This document shows, piece by piece, positions 1-9,453 of a stretch of DNA of 64,000 bases (positions are counted from its first letter, which is position 1; each line of letters begins with the position of its first letter). This DNA comes from Pedobacter schmidteae. GTDB lineage: Bacteria; Bacteroidota; Bacteroidia; Sphingobacteriales; Sphingobacteriaceae. Position numbers and translations under genes: made by a program. The stretch lies in the NCBI RefSeq assembly GCF_900564155.1, contig NZ_LS999839.1, positions 4,957,097-5,021,096 on the forward strand, given 5' to 3'. A model generated the notes under the pieces. That model ran no database searches and was not told where the DNA came from. It saw only the letters and a program-made list of their open reading frames with translations.

Positions 1-1
1 T

Positions 2-886
2 CTAACTTCCTTACCGCACTTGCTAATGCTCCTTTTATCATTGATAATTGGTGCTGTTTATGTGAGTATTATTAACGACATAACAGATATTAAGGATGAT
101 TTAGCCAGTGGTAAACACAATAGAGTCGCAGCCATTAGACCTGCATTCAGATGGGTTCTTCCCGCCCTTTGTTTATTAGCTGGATTTTTTTTCGGTTATC
201 AGTTTTACCCTGACCTGTTATCCGTTTACTTATACCTTATGCCATGGATTTGTTTTAGTTTATATTCCTTTCCGCCGGTGAGACTAAAAAACAGGGGAAA
301 ATGGGGTGTCCTTGCGGATGCCAGTGGCTCACATATTTTTACTAGTCTACTAATGGTAAGTAGTATGAGCTACATAAATAGCCAATCAGTTGATTGGTAC
401 TGGTTTACCAGCACCGGAATATGGGCACTTTGCTATGGGGTAAGAGGAATATTATGGCATCAGTTTTACGACAGAGACAATGATATTCAGGCAGGGATAA
501 AAACATTTGCGGTATCTGTAGCACCAAATAACTTCAAAAAAAAAGAGGTTATCATTTTGAGTATTGAACTAATCGCCATAGCCGTGATGTTGTTTAATAT
601 CCATCAGCTACTCCCTTTTCTAGCCCTGTTTGTATATATCCTTGTTGCATTAAGCAGATCTTATAAATTAAAATACACAGCGGTGATCATAATTGCACCG
701 GAGCAAAGACCCTATCATATCATTATGGCCGACTTTTATCAGGTTTATTTCCCTCTTTCGCTCCTATGTGTCGCTGCACTCAGCAATCCCTATATTTTAA
801 TTGTATTGCTGATTCATTTAATTTTGTTTCCAATGAAAACAATTGCCTCTTTAAAAGATTTAAGACAGTTGATATCATTTAAATAA
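2..886 (+). CDS. UbiA-family prenyltransferase (5' end outside window)
   Basis: The reading frame is open to the left edge of the window, so the N-terminus is missing. A TTG at 20 and an ATG at 26 lie inside the frame and need not be the start. The protein is a polytopic membrane protein with both aspartate-rich motifs of the UbiA superfamily: NDITDIKDD near the visible start and YDRDND about 130 residues later. These bind the Mg-diphosphate of a prenyl donor in known members. It lies at the head of a surface polysaccharide region, so the acceptor may be a sugar or lipid carrier rather than a quinone; the sequence alone does not tell. Family assignment is firm, substrate unknown. Confidence 0.8.
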   Translation, partial: LTSLPHLLMLLLSLIIGAVYVSIINDITDIKDDLASGKHNRVAAIRPAFRWVLPALCLLAGFFFGYQFYPDLLSVYLYLMPWICFSLYSFPPVRLKNRGKWGVLADASGSHIFTSLLMVSSMSYINSQSVDWYWFTSTGIWALCYGVRGILWHQFYDRDNDIQAGIKTFAVSVAPNNFKKKEVIILSIELIAIAVMLFNIHQLLPFLALFVYILVALSRSYKLKYTAVIIIAPEQRPYHIIMADFYQVYFPLSLLCVAALSNPYILIVLLIHLILFPMKTIASLKDLRQLISFK

Positions 887-1012
887 CTTTACACAAAGGT
901 TAACAGTATTAAATGTCATTAAATAAGACTAAACATAATAGATATTTTTATTGATCATACTATCTGATATTTATATCTTAGCATAATTAAGAGCCCTTCC
1001 AAAAAGACACGA

Positions 1013-1966
1013 ATGAACATTCAAGAATTGGTAACCATCATAATTCCAACGTATAATAGAGCCACAAAAATCATGGACGCTGTGCAAAGTGCCTTGAATC
1101 AAACCTATCCATATACGCAGATTATTGTGATTGACGATGGGTCAACTGATAACACTGCTGAACTGTTAAAAAACTATCCTGAAATTGAATATCATTATAA
1201 ACAAAATGGAGGCCAGGCTTCGGCAAGAAACGAGGGATTAAAATATGCTAAGGGATCGATAATTGCCTCATTGGATTCAGACGACATCTGGTACCCTGAT
1301 TTTCTGAAAACCTGTGTTCAGAAATTAGTAGAAGACCAGCTTGATTTTGTATTTGCAAACTGGGATCAGGACTCTAAAGTTGGTGAGAGCTGGGATTTTC
1401 TAAATAATGATCCTTTTTTGGTGCCTTATTTCCCAAAAGAAAAAAATGGTTGGATTTCATTAAATTATAAAGAAGTACGGAAACTGTATATTAAATCATG
1501 TCCTTCCCCTTCTTCATCTTTAATTATGCGCAAATCTTCAATTGTTTCGGGATGGGATGAAGAAATGCAAATTGGTGATGACTGGTGTTTATATCTGGAA
1601 ATGATCCTCTCGAAGGAGTGTAAAGCGGCGTTTACGCTGGTCAAGTTATGGCATAAAAGAATTGATGACATCAATGTTTACGATGGCAGGAAATGGAGTG
1701 AAGTACTGGAATTTCTATATATAGCAGATTCAAAAAATAAAATCAAAAAATTCGAGCATTTATTAACACCTCTGGAAAAGAAAACGCTACAGCAACGACA
1801 TATGGCAGGTTTAGTTGAGTTCTCCAAACATAATTTAATACGAGAATTCAATATCAGATATTCATTGGTATTATTATTCAGATCTTTCGCCATAGATATT
1901 CCCTTTACGCTTAAGGAAATCCCGAACGTCTTCATTAAAGGTCTTCAAAATAAAATAAGAGGTTGA
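1013..1966 (+). CDS. Glycosyltransferase family 2
   Basis: A cytoplasmic GT-A fold glycosyltransferase of 317 residues. The N-terminus has the classic GT2 order: IIIPTYNRA at 9-17, the nucleotide-binding DDGS at 41-44, GGQASARNEG at 66-75, and the metal-binding DSDD at 88-91. No transmembrane segment is evident. It probably adds one sugar to a lipid-linked repeat unit or decorates a surface glycan, as its neighbours are polysaccharide genes. It ends 22 bp from the convergent small protein gene at 1988, with no clear hairpin between them. Donor and acceptor cannot be read from the sequence. Confidence 0.9.
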   Translation: MNIQELVTIIIPTYNRATKIMDAVQSALNQTYPYTQIIVIDDGSTDNTAELLKNYPEIEYHYKQNGGQASARNEGLKYAKGSIIASLDSDDIWYPDFLKTCVQKLVEDQLDFVFANWDQDSKVGESWDFLNNDPFLVPYFPKEKNGWISLNYKEVRKLYIKSCPSPSSSLIMRKSSIVSGWDEEMQIGDDWCLYLEMILSKECKAAFTLVKLWHKRIDDINVYDGRKWSEVLEFLYIADSKNKIKKFEHLLTPLEKKTLQQRHMAGLVEFSKHNLIREFNIRYSLVLLFRSFAIDIPFTLKEIPNVFIKGLQNKIRG

Positions 1967-1987
1967 TTTAACTATATCAGCTTAAAA

Positions 1988-2422
1988 TCATTTTGGTTCT
2001 CCAACAACCGAAGGCGGGTAAAGAACAAATGAATATGGATTTGGTATCGGACTTTTATAAGAATTAAACAAGCCCAGGTAATTGACAACCTTAGTCTCAT
2101 CAGTTTTGTTAATAAAAAAATCACTTGATAATAAATAGTACTTTATAAGATCCCGGATACGATCAGATTTTTTCCAATTGGATTTTAAATAATATAACGC
2201 CTTCCATTTCAAAACGGAAACCGTATCATTTCCATTATTTCTAAAATAGTCATCTATATACCTGGAAACGCCCTCAGGCTCCAGTTTTAAATAAAAAAGT
2301 TCTTTTTCCAGTACCTTCTTTGCATATGTCTTTAGTTCAGGAGCTATAAAATAAAGTGAAGGTGGTATAATACATACGCCCGCAGCCACCCCAGTCAATG
2401 CAATAAATCTTCTTCTTTTCAT
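1988..2422 (-). CDS. Small Tat-like partner protein of the adjacent GMC oxidoreductase
   Basis: A 144-residue protein starting MKRRRFIALTGVAAG, which looks like a Tat-type or membrane-anchoring signal (basic run, then a hydrophobic segment). The ATG at 2422 is chosen because it lies 1 nt below the stop of the GMC gene upstream and gives this signal; in-frame codons farther upstream fall inside the GMC gene. The rest has no motif I recognise. Its position next to a GMC enzyme parallels the gluconate 2-dehydrogenase subunit 3-like protein at 15978-16553, so a role as small subunit or anchor of the oxidoreductase is inferred. The primary sequence resemblance between the two small proteins is weak. 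Confidence 0.6.
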   Translation of the reverse strand: MKRRRFIALTGVAAGVCIIPPSLYFIAPELKTYAKKVLEKELFYLKLEPEGVSRYIDDYFRNNGNDTVSVLKWKALYYLKSNWKKSDRIRDLIKYYLLSSDFFINKTDETKVVNYLGLFNSYKSPIPNPYSFVLYPPSVVGEPK

Positions 2423-2423
2423 T

Positions 2424-3863
2424 TTAAAATACTTTGTCTGCTGCAAATAGAGATAGCGCTGATAAGGTGAGTGTTGGATTAGATGGACTGTATGTAGTAA
2501 ATGCTCCGGCCCCCAAAACAAATAAATTCCGGTACCGATGGTGGATCAAATGTTTATCCACTACGCCCTCAGCCTCATCAATACTCATTCTTGTTCCTCC
2601 AATAATATGCCCCTCATTGGGCTCTGTTTCCTGATATATAATCTTCTCTACGGGCAAGTCTGATAAAACAGCTGGCAGTTTTTGTTTCATATTTTCTATG
2701 GCTTTTAACGCGTAATCAGATCTTTTATCAAAATGAATTTCAGGTATTAATTTATTGGAAGATGTAGCAACATGATTGGTATTTATAGGTAAATCTTCAA
2801 AAATCATTCTGAAACTTGCCACATTTAAGTGCTTACCTCTTTCCACTCTTATATAGTAAGGTGCATTATTTACCTCAATTAAACATGCTGCAAAGTCTTT
2901 TCTATGTTGCCCATCATAGAGCATATAACCATTTGCGTTTACCCAACTACTTCCTCCTACATTTTGCATATCCTCCAGATAAATCTGTACCTGCATCCCC
3001 AGCTGTTCTCCAATGCCTTTTCCAGTTAAAGGATTTGTATCTCCTGCATTTAACAAAATATTAGAATTAAAAAATGGATTTGCCCCCAATACAATTACTT
3101 CGCCACTTATGGCATGTTCTTTTCCATCTTTTATAAACAATACTTTTTTTACAGTATCATTTATCACCTCCAGGCTATAAACATCACAACCATATAGCAA
3201 CTCTATACGTTTATCATTGTAGACCTCCAGATTGCCATTTTCTATGGTAAACTTTGCATTAACCGGACAGGTGTGACAAGTACTAAATGCCAGACATCCA
3301 TTTCTATGCTGCGTTTGGCGACTAGCCCTTGCCGTAGGCTGACTAATATATTGATTTCCATATCTTTTGTGCAGGACTTTATCAACCAGACTAAAAGTAT
3401 GAGGGGGCAATGGATATTTGCCTTGCCTAGGAAAAGGCGTTTGATCTGGTCCGGATACCGACATGATCTCTTCTGCCTCATAATAATAAGCATCCAGATC
3501 GTTGTAGGTAATGGGCCAATCCTGAGCAATTCCATATTTGCTCTTTAAATTAAAATCATTGGGCATAAAACGTGGCGTACACCCCCACCAACAATTAGAA
3601 GACCCTCCATGGGCCGTTGTAAACTGCCAAACTTTCCGGTCATTTAAATTAATAATATTATCCTGCCATGGCGAAGCATATTTCTGATCATCAGAAACAA
3701 GCCCCTTCTCCACTTTCAGGCGTTCTTCAAATGGATAAAAATGACCTTTTTCTAATACCAATACTCTTTTTTGCGCACTAACTTTTGAGAGGTATTTTTT
3801 TAGAAAAAAACTGGATGCAAAACCTGTACCTACAACAACTAAATCATAATAATCATGCTTCAT
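2424..3863 (-). CDS. GMC-family FAD-dependent oxidoreductase
   Basis: A 479-residue flavoprotein of the glucose-methanol-choline type. The N-terminus VVVGTGFASS (residues 9-18) is the dinucleotide-binding turn for FAD. The middle has GGSSNCWWGCTPRF, matching the FAD-covering region, and a cysteine pair CHTC. The C-terminal HIIGGTRMS followed by VLGAGAFTTYSPSNPTLT is the usual GMC C-terminal signature with the conserved His. It is followed at 1 nt by the small partner gene and preceded by a UbiA/HAD pair, so it may oxidise a sugar or a polyprenyl-linked sugar. It is shorter than the second GMC protein in this window (561 residues). The substrate is unknown. Confidence 0.85.
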   Translation of the reverse strand: MKHDYYDLVVVGTGFASSFFLKKYLSKVSAQKRVLVLEKGHFYPFEERLKVEKGLVSDDQKYASPWQDNIINLNDRKVWQFTTAHGGSSNCWWGCTPRFMPNDFNLKSKYGIAQDWPITYNDLDAYYYEAEEIMSVSGPDQTPFPRQGKYPLPPHTFSLVDKVLHKRYGNQYISQPTARASRQTQHRNGCLAFSTCHTCPVNAKFTIENGNLEVYNDKRIELLYGCDVYSLEVINDTVKKVLFIKDGKEHAISGEVIVLGANPFFNSNILLNAGDTNPLTGKGIGEQLGMQVQIYLEDMQNVGGSSWVNANGYMLYDGQHRKDFAACLIEVNNAPYYIRVERGKHLNVASFRMIFEDLPINTNHVATSSNKLIPEIHFDKRSDYALKAIENMKQKLPAVLSDLPVEKIIYQETEPNEGHIIGGTRMSIDEAEGVVDKHLIHHRYRNLFVLGAGAFTTYSPSNPTLTLSALSLFAADKVF

Positions 3864-3895
3864 CTTAAACGAAATTGAAAATACCGGAGTTTAAA

Positions 3896-4936
3896 TTAAT
3901 AGTTATTTGCGTTTTTAAGAAACCAGTATAACCAGGGAATTCTTACAAACATAAGCACACAAAGTAAAATCGTAAACAGGAATAAATATACCATAAACCA
4001 TTTTCGGGTATATAATTTTTCTGACCCCTGTACAGGCGAATCATTAAGCAAACCGATTCTAAGATACCAGGAAAACAATAGTGCAAAAAAAGGAAAGCTA
4101 ACCAAAAGTTCTATCCGATCCTTTATCAAAAAAATACCGAGGAAAAACGCTGAAGTTATGGCATAGAAAAACATAGATACCAGTAAACTGTTTTCGGTGT
4201 AATATCTAAATGATCTGCGGTACTGCCCGGCAACTTCCGCATCTCCAATTAATCTGAATTCAGCAAATCTTTTTGTTGCCATCAAAAAAGCTCCTCCCAT
4301 CCAATAAGCTATGATAATACTTACAGGCGGAAAAGTATTAATCCAGTTAAGATCCCACTTGCTATCTGGTATACCCAATGATGGAGTAAAAATAAACCAG
4401 CCGGCAGCAAACCTTATTGGATTATTAACAGATTCACTTAAAACATCCAAAAATACCCTATCCTTACTCCTAAATGGTTTAACATTATAAACAACCCCCA
4501 TAACCAGAAGTAGCCCAGCCATTAAAAGAAATTTAATGGAAACAAAATAGGCCAATATCAATCCAATAGAGCCCAAAATCACATATTCACTATAAAGAAT
4601 AAACGGGTTTATTACTGTTACTACAGATGATCGCTTCTTTTTCAAAGGATGATATTTATCATACCCCTTATCTAAATATTCATTGATTACGTAATTAGCA
4701 GAGGCAACCAGACAAATGCTAATTATTCCCAGCACAATTTTTATCGCCAACCCAGCAGTAAAGGGTGTATGGAAAATAGAAAGTGCAAATAGCATCCCTG
4801 GCACCATAAACACATTTTTAATCCAATTATCAGGTCTGGCGATGGCAATGTATTCCCCTATCCCCGCCTGCTTAGGCTTAAAATTAGCCTCTTGTTCGGC
4901 AGGTAAATCTTTTGTTAAAATAGTTCTATCTATCAT
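3896..4936 (-). CDS. UbiA-type prenyltransferase resembling decaprenyl-phosphate phosphoribosyltransferase
   Basis: A 346-residue membrane protein of the UbiA superfamily. The first motif, NEYLDKGYDKYHPLKKKR, has the N-x3-D-x3-D layout followed by HP-x-K. A later ATKRFAEFRL resembles the KR-x2-E element of phosphoribosyltransferases such as mycobacterial DPPR synthase, and an RPDNWIKN stretch near residue 35 is also typical of that branch. Members of that branch move phosphoribose from PRPP to polyprenyl phosphate. The start overlaps the end of the HAD phosphatase gene by 11 bp, which fits a two-step transfer and dephosphorylation. Assignment to this subfamily is from motif memory; an aromatic prenyltransferase cannot be excluded. 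Confidence 0.72.
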   Translation of the reverse strand: MIDRTILTKDLPAEQEANFKPKQAGIGEYIAIARPDNWIKNVFMVPGMLFALSIFHTPFTAGLAIKIVLGIISICLVASANYVINEYLDKGYDKYHPLKKKRSSVVTVINPFILYSEYVILGSIGLILAYFVSIKFLLMAGLLLVMGVVYNVKPFRSKDRVFLDVLSESVNNPIRFAAGWFIFTPSLGIPDSKWDLNWINTFPPVSIIIAYWMGGAFLMATKRFAEFRLIGDAEVAGQYRRSFRYYTENSLLVSMFFYAITSAFFLGIFLIKDRIELLVSFPFFALLFSWYLRIGLLNDSPVQGSEKLYTRKWFMVYLFLFTILLCVLMFVRIPWLYWFLKNANNY

Positions 4937-5630
4937 TAATTACATTATTATACCCACTGATGCTTATTTTATCAGCAAGTGTAACATAAAACCCCTTTAA
5001 AGCAGTTTCTTCTTTTATCAAAAGAAAGGGTACCTGCAATTCCCTGGCACATAGCCCATCCAATTCATACCGATCGCCTATAAATAGGCATTTGTCTTTC
5101 CCGGTCGCCTTCATTTTAGAAAGAATGAATGTTAAGCCTTCACTGTTTGGTTTAAAACTGTTTATCTCCGGATCCGTTGAACTTACTTCTAAATCAACTT
5201 TAATATCCATGCATTTTAATTTTTTTATTGATTCATAATCAGAATATATCGCTGTTCTTATCCCTTTCTTTCTTAGCAACTCTATAAAAACCGAGACTCC
5301 AGGATACATACATTCCTTAAGATATCTATTCGGTTCCTCAAAAATCCATCGGTCAACCACCCGTTTTATAAAGTCAAGTTTTTCATTCGTCTTTTGCGCA
5401 CACCAATTATATTGTTCTTCCTGAAGATTGCTTCCTCTATATCCTGCTCGTTTTTCCCGCTCTTTTCTAAAGTGATATATGACAAGCAGCTCTCTGTATT
5501 TCCAGGGCCTAAAAACATAATGCAAAACTAATTTCAAGAGCATGATCTTTCTTAGTTTCGACTGACAATACAATGTACCATCTACATCGAAAACGACTAC
5601 ATCAAGTTCATCCCATAAAATATTATCCAC
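4926..5630 (-). CDS. HAD-superfamily phosphatase
   Basis: A 234-residue HAD hydrolase. Motif I is DVDGT at 15-19 with nucleophile Asp15 and acid/base Asp17. A long helical cap follows, then IYSDYE (motif II Ser), FKPNSEG (motif III Lys), and FIGDRYELDG (motif IV acidic pair). It is translationally coupled to the UbiA-type gene, whose start lies 11 bp inside this gene. A plausible role is removing the 5-phosphate from a polyprenyl-phospho-phosphopentose made by that enzyme. This is inferred from context; the catalytic motifs themselves are clear. Confidence 0.82.
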   Translation of the reverse strand: MDNILWDELDVVVFDVDGTLYCQSKLRKIMLLKLVLHYVFRPWKYRELLVIYHFRKEREKRAGYRGSNLQEEQYNWCAQKTNEKLDFIKRVVDRWIFEEPNRYLKECMYPGVSVFIELLRKKGIRTAIYSDYESIKKLKCMDIKVDLEVSSTDPEINSFKPNSEGLTFILSKMKATGKDKCLFIGDRYELDGLCARELQVPFLLIKEETALKGFYVTLADKISISGYNNVINDR

Positions 5631-5696
5631 CTTTTTGTTAATTAGAAAATAAAATTATCAAAAAATTCGATATTGCACGGTATTAAAAGTTTAATA

Positions 5697-7310
5697 ATGG
5701 ATAATTTACGGAGTAGTCGTTTTATTAGAGAAAACAAATCAACTGTCGTTACTTTAATTCTGTTCCTTGGTATAGGCTTCAGGTTATTTCACTATTGGTA
5801 CAACAGGTCGTTATGGATGGATGAAGTATACCTAAGCTCGAGTTTTATTCACATGGGATACTTGGACCTAGCTACAAAGACCCTTGATTATGGCCAAAAA
5901 GCCCCAATAGGTTTTTTATGGTTAACTAAACTAAGCATCGACCTATTCTCTTATAGCGAGACAGCGTTACGATTAATTCCACTTCTTGCGGGACTTTTAT
6001 CACTGTTTGTTTATAGACGGTTGTGTCAATTCTTTTTAAATACTGCAGGACAAATCCTAGCTGTTTCCTTATTTTCATTTGCTCCTGCAATCATTTACCA
6101 CAGTGTCGAAATCAAACAATACTCGACTGAATGTCTGGCTACTATTCTTGCATTATATCTATTCTGCTTATTTAATAATCAGAATAGATGGAAACATAAT
6201 ATATTCTGGGGGCTTGCTGGTAGTATATTAATCTGGTTCTCTTTTTCTGTTATTTTTGTATTAATAGGTATTGCAACAGGGATATGTATCTATCATCTTT
6301 TCAAAAAGGACTGGAAAACATTTGCTTTTTATAGTGTGCCCTTCCTAATGTGGATGACTAGCTTTTTATTAAATTATTTCCTATTTACGCATAAGCAAGA
6401 ATCTCAATGGGTAGTATATTTTTTTAAAACCTACCAGAACTTCATGCCTTTGCCTCCGCACTCGGTCGAGGAACTCAAATGGTTTCCCAGGAATTTCCTT
6501 GGCTTGATGGACTACCCTTTGGGACTTAACTGGAATTTTAACAAAAATAACATTTCAACCCTTGTTACAGTTCTTAGTATCATACCTACCATACTGTTAT
6601 CTAGCGGTATCTTATCCTTTTATAAAGATCAGAAACAAAATTTTTATGTGCTGATATGTATATTACTATTAACACTTCTGGCTTCGGGCTTATTTCTGTA
6701 TCCGCTTATCGAGAGATTTTGGCTTTTTCTTGTACCTATTTTCATTTTGTTTGTAGCAAAAGGCTTCGGATATTATCAGCAAAGAACGAAACAACCTTAT
6801 CTGGTCTTGTTGTTTTTGCTAATAATATCTTCTCCCCTGCTTCAGACCTTGTATTTTTTTAGATATCCCGAAAAGTTTTACAAACATAAAAAGTCATTTG
6901 AAAAAGAAGCCCTGAGCTACATAGATAAACACTTCGAAGCCGGAGATGCCGTCTATAATTATTGGAACAATGCCCCTGGTTATCGTGTTTACAGCAAAAT
7001 GTGCAATTTTAAATACCAAGCTGTTGCCGGTCGTGACTTCAGAAAACTATCTCAGAACATACATGAATACAATCAAAATCTAAAATCAGATTTTAAGCTT
7101 TTTCAGGGAAAAAAAAGGGTCTGGTTGATTTTCAACAATCAATTTTTAACAGATATAGGTGATAAGATTGATGATCCAAACTGGTATTATAAAAATACTG
7201 TTTCGCCAAATAAGAACATTTACCTACAGTTCAGTGAATTGGGTGTTCCTCTCAAACGATTTGTCTATGCAGATATAACAGTCTGTTTGTTTGAGTTACC
7301 CCCTATTTAG
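5697..7310 (+). CDS. GT-C type membrane glycosyltransferase (ArnT/PMT-like, family 39-like)
   Basis: A 537-residue polytopic membrane protein. The ATG at 5697 is preferred; a TTG at 5673 would add eight residues. Shortly after the first membrane helix comes WMDEVYLSSSF, with the Asp-Glu pair in the first periplasmic loop that is catalytic in ArnT and protein O-mannosyltransferases. About ten hydrophobic segments follow, then a soluble C-terminal domain of roughly 150 residues. Such enzymes take sugar from a polyprenyl-phosphate donor on the periplasmic side. It is divergent from the UbiA/HAD pair, which could make that donor. The sugar and acceptor are unknown. Confidence 0.75.
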   Translation: MDNLRSSRFIRENKSTVVTLILFLGIGFRLFHYWYNRSLWMDEVYLSSSFIHMGYLDLATKTLDYGQKAPIGFLWLTKLSIDLFSYSETALRLIPLLAGLLSLFVYRRLCQFFLNTAGQILAVSLFSFAPAIIYHSVEIKQYSTECLATILALYLFCLFNNQNRWKHNIFWGLAGSILIWFSFSVIFVLIGIATGICIYHLFKKDWKTFAFYSVPFLMWMTSFLLNYFLFTHKQESQWVVYFFKTYQNFMPLPPHSVEELKWFPRNFLGLMDYPLGLNWNFNKNNISTLVTVLSIIPTILLSSGILSFYKDQKQNFYVLICILLLTLLASGLFLYPLIERFWLFLVPIFILFVAKGFGYYQQRTKQPYLVLLFLLIISSPLLQTLYFFRYPEKFYKHKKSFEKEALSYIDKHFEAGDAVYNYWNNAPGYRVYSKMCNFKYQAVAGRDFRKLSQNIHEYNQNLKSDFKLFQGKKRVWLIFNNQFLTDIGDKIDDPNWYYKNTVSPNKNIYLQFSELGVPLKRFVYADITVCLFELPPI

Positions 7311-8293
7311 TGGCATTTTTTTAAGGATTTAAGTAATTCTTTATATGAATTCATATTAAATCCATTACTTAATAGAAATTGAATGATCTTTTTTCCCCCA
7401 TAGTACCAGGATCCCGATCGTCTGGCTATTTCTAATTGTTCAAGAATCAGATCATTCTCAATTTTTTTTTTCCAGCTAAGGGTCATTGACCGGATACCAG
7501 TAAGACTATTCAACCGGCCTGCATTGCTTTCTGCCAAATCATGAATAAGTAAATTGTCCATCAACATTTTTTGACGTCTCCCCCAATAATGCATAATCAA
7601 ATGACCTGAGGGTTTTATTTCCGTTACATCTTGTAAAACAAAAGAAAATGCCAATTGCTCACTCACAAACCATTTCGAGCCTGAAAAAAAAAGATCTGTT
7701 AACCTGATTACATCTGGCATATAAGCAAAAAAGTACTTACTTAGTCCTAACACGCCAGAATTCCAGCTATAGTATTGCTGCGTAAAATGAATGTTTTTAC
7801 CACCAACCTCAAAATCTCTCTGTTCAATATAATCGATAAAAGACATAGGAAAATTTTGCTGATTAAATACCCCAAATATAGTCGGCGCTTCCTCAATCCG
7901 ATATTCCCTGATATGCATAAAACTCTCCTGTTTATGCTGTGGCTTAAATAAAATGGAAGCTGGAGAAATGAAGAACGTATCCGAATCAATAAACAATTGA
8001 TCCAAATCGGGATATTTTTCAAATGTAAAATTGATAACGGCAACTTTTCTTCTATGTATAAAATCATCCGGCCCCGACATCTCCTTTAACTGTTCTTCTG
8101 AAAGAAACACATATTCGACCTCTATATCCTTTAAATAAGCATCAAAAAAAATAAGAGCATCTGTATAAACAACAATTCTGGTCGTATTTAAGCAATCTCC
8201 ACACCAGGCGCAAAAACTCAAAATACTAAAAACAGTACGACGATATTCCGCGTCGTTACCATAAGATAAGTAAACCAGATTTTTATTTATCAT
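7307..8293 (-). CDS. DxD-type glycosyltransferase-like protein
   Basis: A 328-residue soluble protein with no signal peptide. FIDSDTFF at about residues 101-108 is a DxD metal/nucleotide-sugar site (Asp103, Asp105), and WNSGVLGL and HYWGRR resemble the Gly-rich acceptor loop and C-terminal His of GT8/GT77-like nucleotide-diphospho-sugar transferases. The overall sequence does not match a family I can name with certainty. It overlaps the convergent GT-C gene by 4 bp at their 3' ends. It likely belongs to the surface glycan assembly set. Confidence 0.65.
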   Translation of the reverse strand: MINKNLVYLSYGNDAEYRRTVFSILSFCAWCGDCLNTTRIVVYTDALIFFDAYLKDIEVEYVFLSEEQLKEMSGPDDFIHRRKVAVINFTFEKYPDLDQLFIDSDTFFISPASILFKPQHKQESFMHIREYRIEEAPTIFGVFNQQNFPMSFIDYIEQRDFEVGGKNIHFTQQYYSWNSGVLGLSKYFFAYMPDVIRLTDLFFSGSKWFVSEQLAFSFVLQDVTEIKPSGHLIMHYWGRRQKMLMDNLLIHDLAESNAGRLNSLTGIRSMTLSWKKKIENDLILEQLEIARRSGSWYYGGKKIIQFLLSNGFNMNSYKELLKSLKKCH

Positions 8294-8499
8294 AGAATTA
8301 AGTACATGGCTCTGTGGTCATTTTTTTCACAAAAAGCGACATTACGAATTTTCACTTCTTTTTATTCATTTTATGGCGACTAAAGTAAAGAAAAAAAAAA
8401 AAGTAATTTTTTATAATTAAATTTATCGTCAAATTCTCATGTATCATTTACATCGAAGAAAAAAAGTATGATTCACTTTTCTTTATTCTGATAGTTTGT

Positions 8500-9351
8500 A
8501 TGCGCATTGCACATGTCATTATGGCACATAAAAACCCTGGTCAACTGTTAAGACTTATCAGACGACTGCAACACCCTAATTTCGACTTTTATATCCATCT
8601 AGATGGAAAAGTACCCATGGAGCATTTTGAGTTACTTCAAAACATGGATCAAGTTAGTTTTATACAAAATAGAGTTAATTGCAATTGGGGAGGCAATAGC
8701 CTTTTCCTTGGAATAATAAGCTCATTGAAAGAAGTCATTTCATTGCATACCGAATACGGCTATATTAACTTACTCAGTGCACAGGATTATCCCCTAAAGT
8801 CCCCGGAAGAAATTTATCAGTTCTTTGTGAAAAACTACGGTAAAAATTTTATTTCATTTGATCCGCTGAAGAGTTCAGAATGGTGGAAAGGAGCAATAAA
8901 AAGATATGAAAAATATCATTTTACTGATTTCAAGTTCAAGGGGAAACATGTGTTGGAAAAAGTGCTCAATAAAATTGCCCCCCTAAGAAAACTTCCCAAC
9001 CTTGGAGAGTTGTATGGTGGAAGCAAATCAACATGGTGGAGTTTAACCCACGAATGTGCAACTTATGTTGTAAATATTTTTGACAAGGATACTGAACTAA
9101 AGAAGTTCCTTCGGTTTTCATGGGGTACAGATGAATTCGTCCTAACTACGTTGGTAATGAATTCTCCATATAGAGAATCTACGGAGAACAACAACCAAAG
9201 ATATATAGACTGGTCAGAAGGAAATCCCAATCCAAAATTATTAAAAATTTCTGATTATGATGAGATTATAAACTCAGGTATGCTTTTTGCAAGGAAATTT
9301 GACATTGATATTGATGAAAAAATTTTAGATAAGATCGACCTCACACCTTGA
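8500..9351 (+). CDS. GT14-like beta-1,6-N-acetylglucosaminyltransferase family protein
   Basis: A 283-residue protein starting MRIAHVIMAHKNPGQL, followed by FDFYIHLDGK, VNCNWGGNSLFLG and INLLSAQDYPLKS. These are the landmarks of the bacterial core-2/I-branching (GT14) family. Later, GGSKSTWWSLT and WGTDEFVL match the region that holds the catalytic Glu. No transmembrane segment is seen, so it is cytoplasmic or peripheral. The family is metal-independent and includes xylosyl- and GlcNAc-transferases, so the sugar is not settled. It may be co-transcribed with the methyltransferase 102 bp downstream. Confidence 0.82.
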   Translation: MRIAHVIMAHKNPGQLLRLIRRLQHPNFDFYIHLDGKVPMEHFELLQNMDQVSFIQNRVNCNWGGNSLFLGIISSLKEVISLHTEYGYINLLSAQDYPLKSPEEIYQFFVKNYGKNFISFDPLKSSEWWKGAIKRYEKYHFTDFKFKGKHVLEKVLNKIAPLRKLPNLGELYGGSKSTWWSLTHECATYVVNIFDKDTELKKFLRFSWGTDEFVLTTLVMNSPYRESTENNNQRYIDWSEGNPNPKLLKISDYDEIINSGMLFARKFDIDIDEKILDKIDLTP

Positions 9352-9453
9352 AATTAAAAATGGTTTATCCGCTATAGCTTCTTTTATTTTTATACATTTA
9401 ATCTTATTTTAGTTAACAAATAATATACAAACAACAAAACCAAGCCTGGAGAT

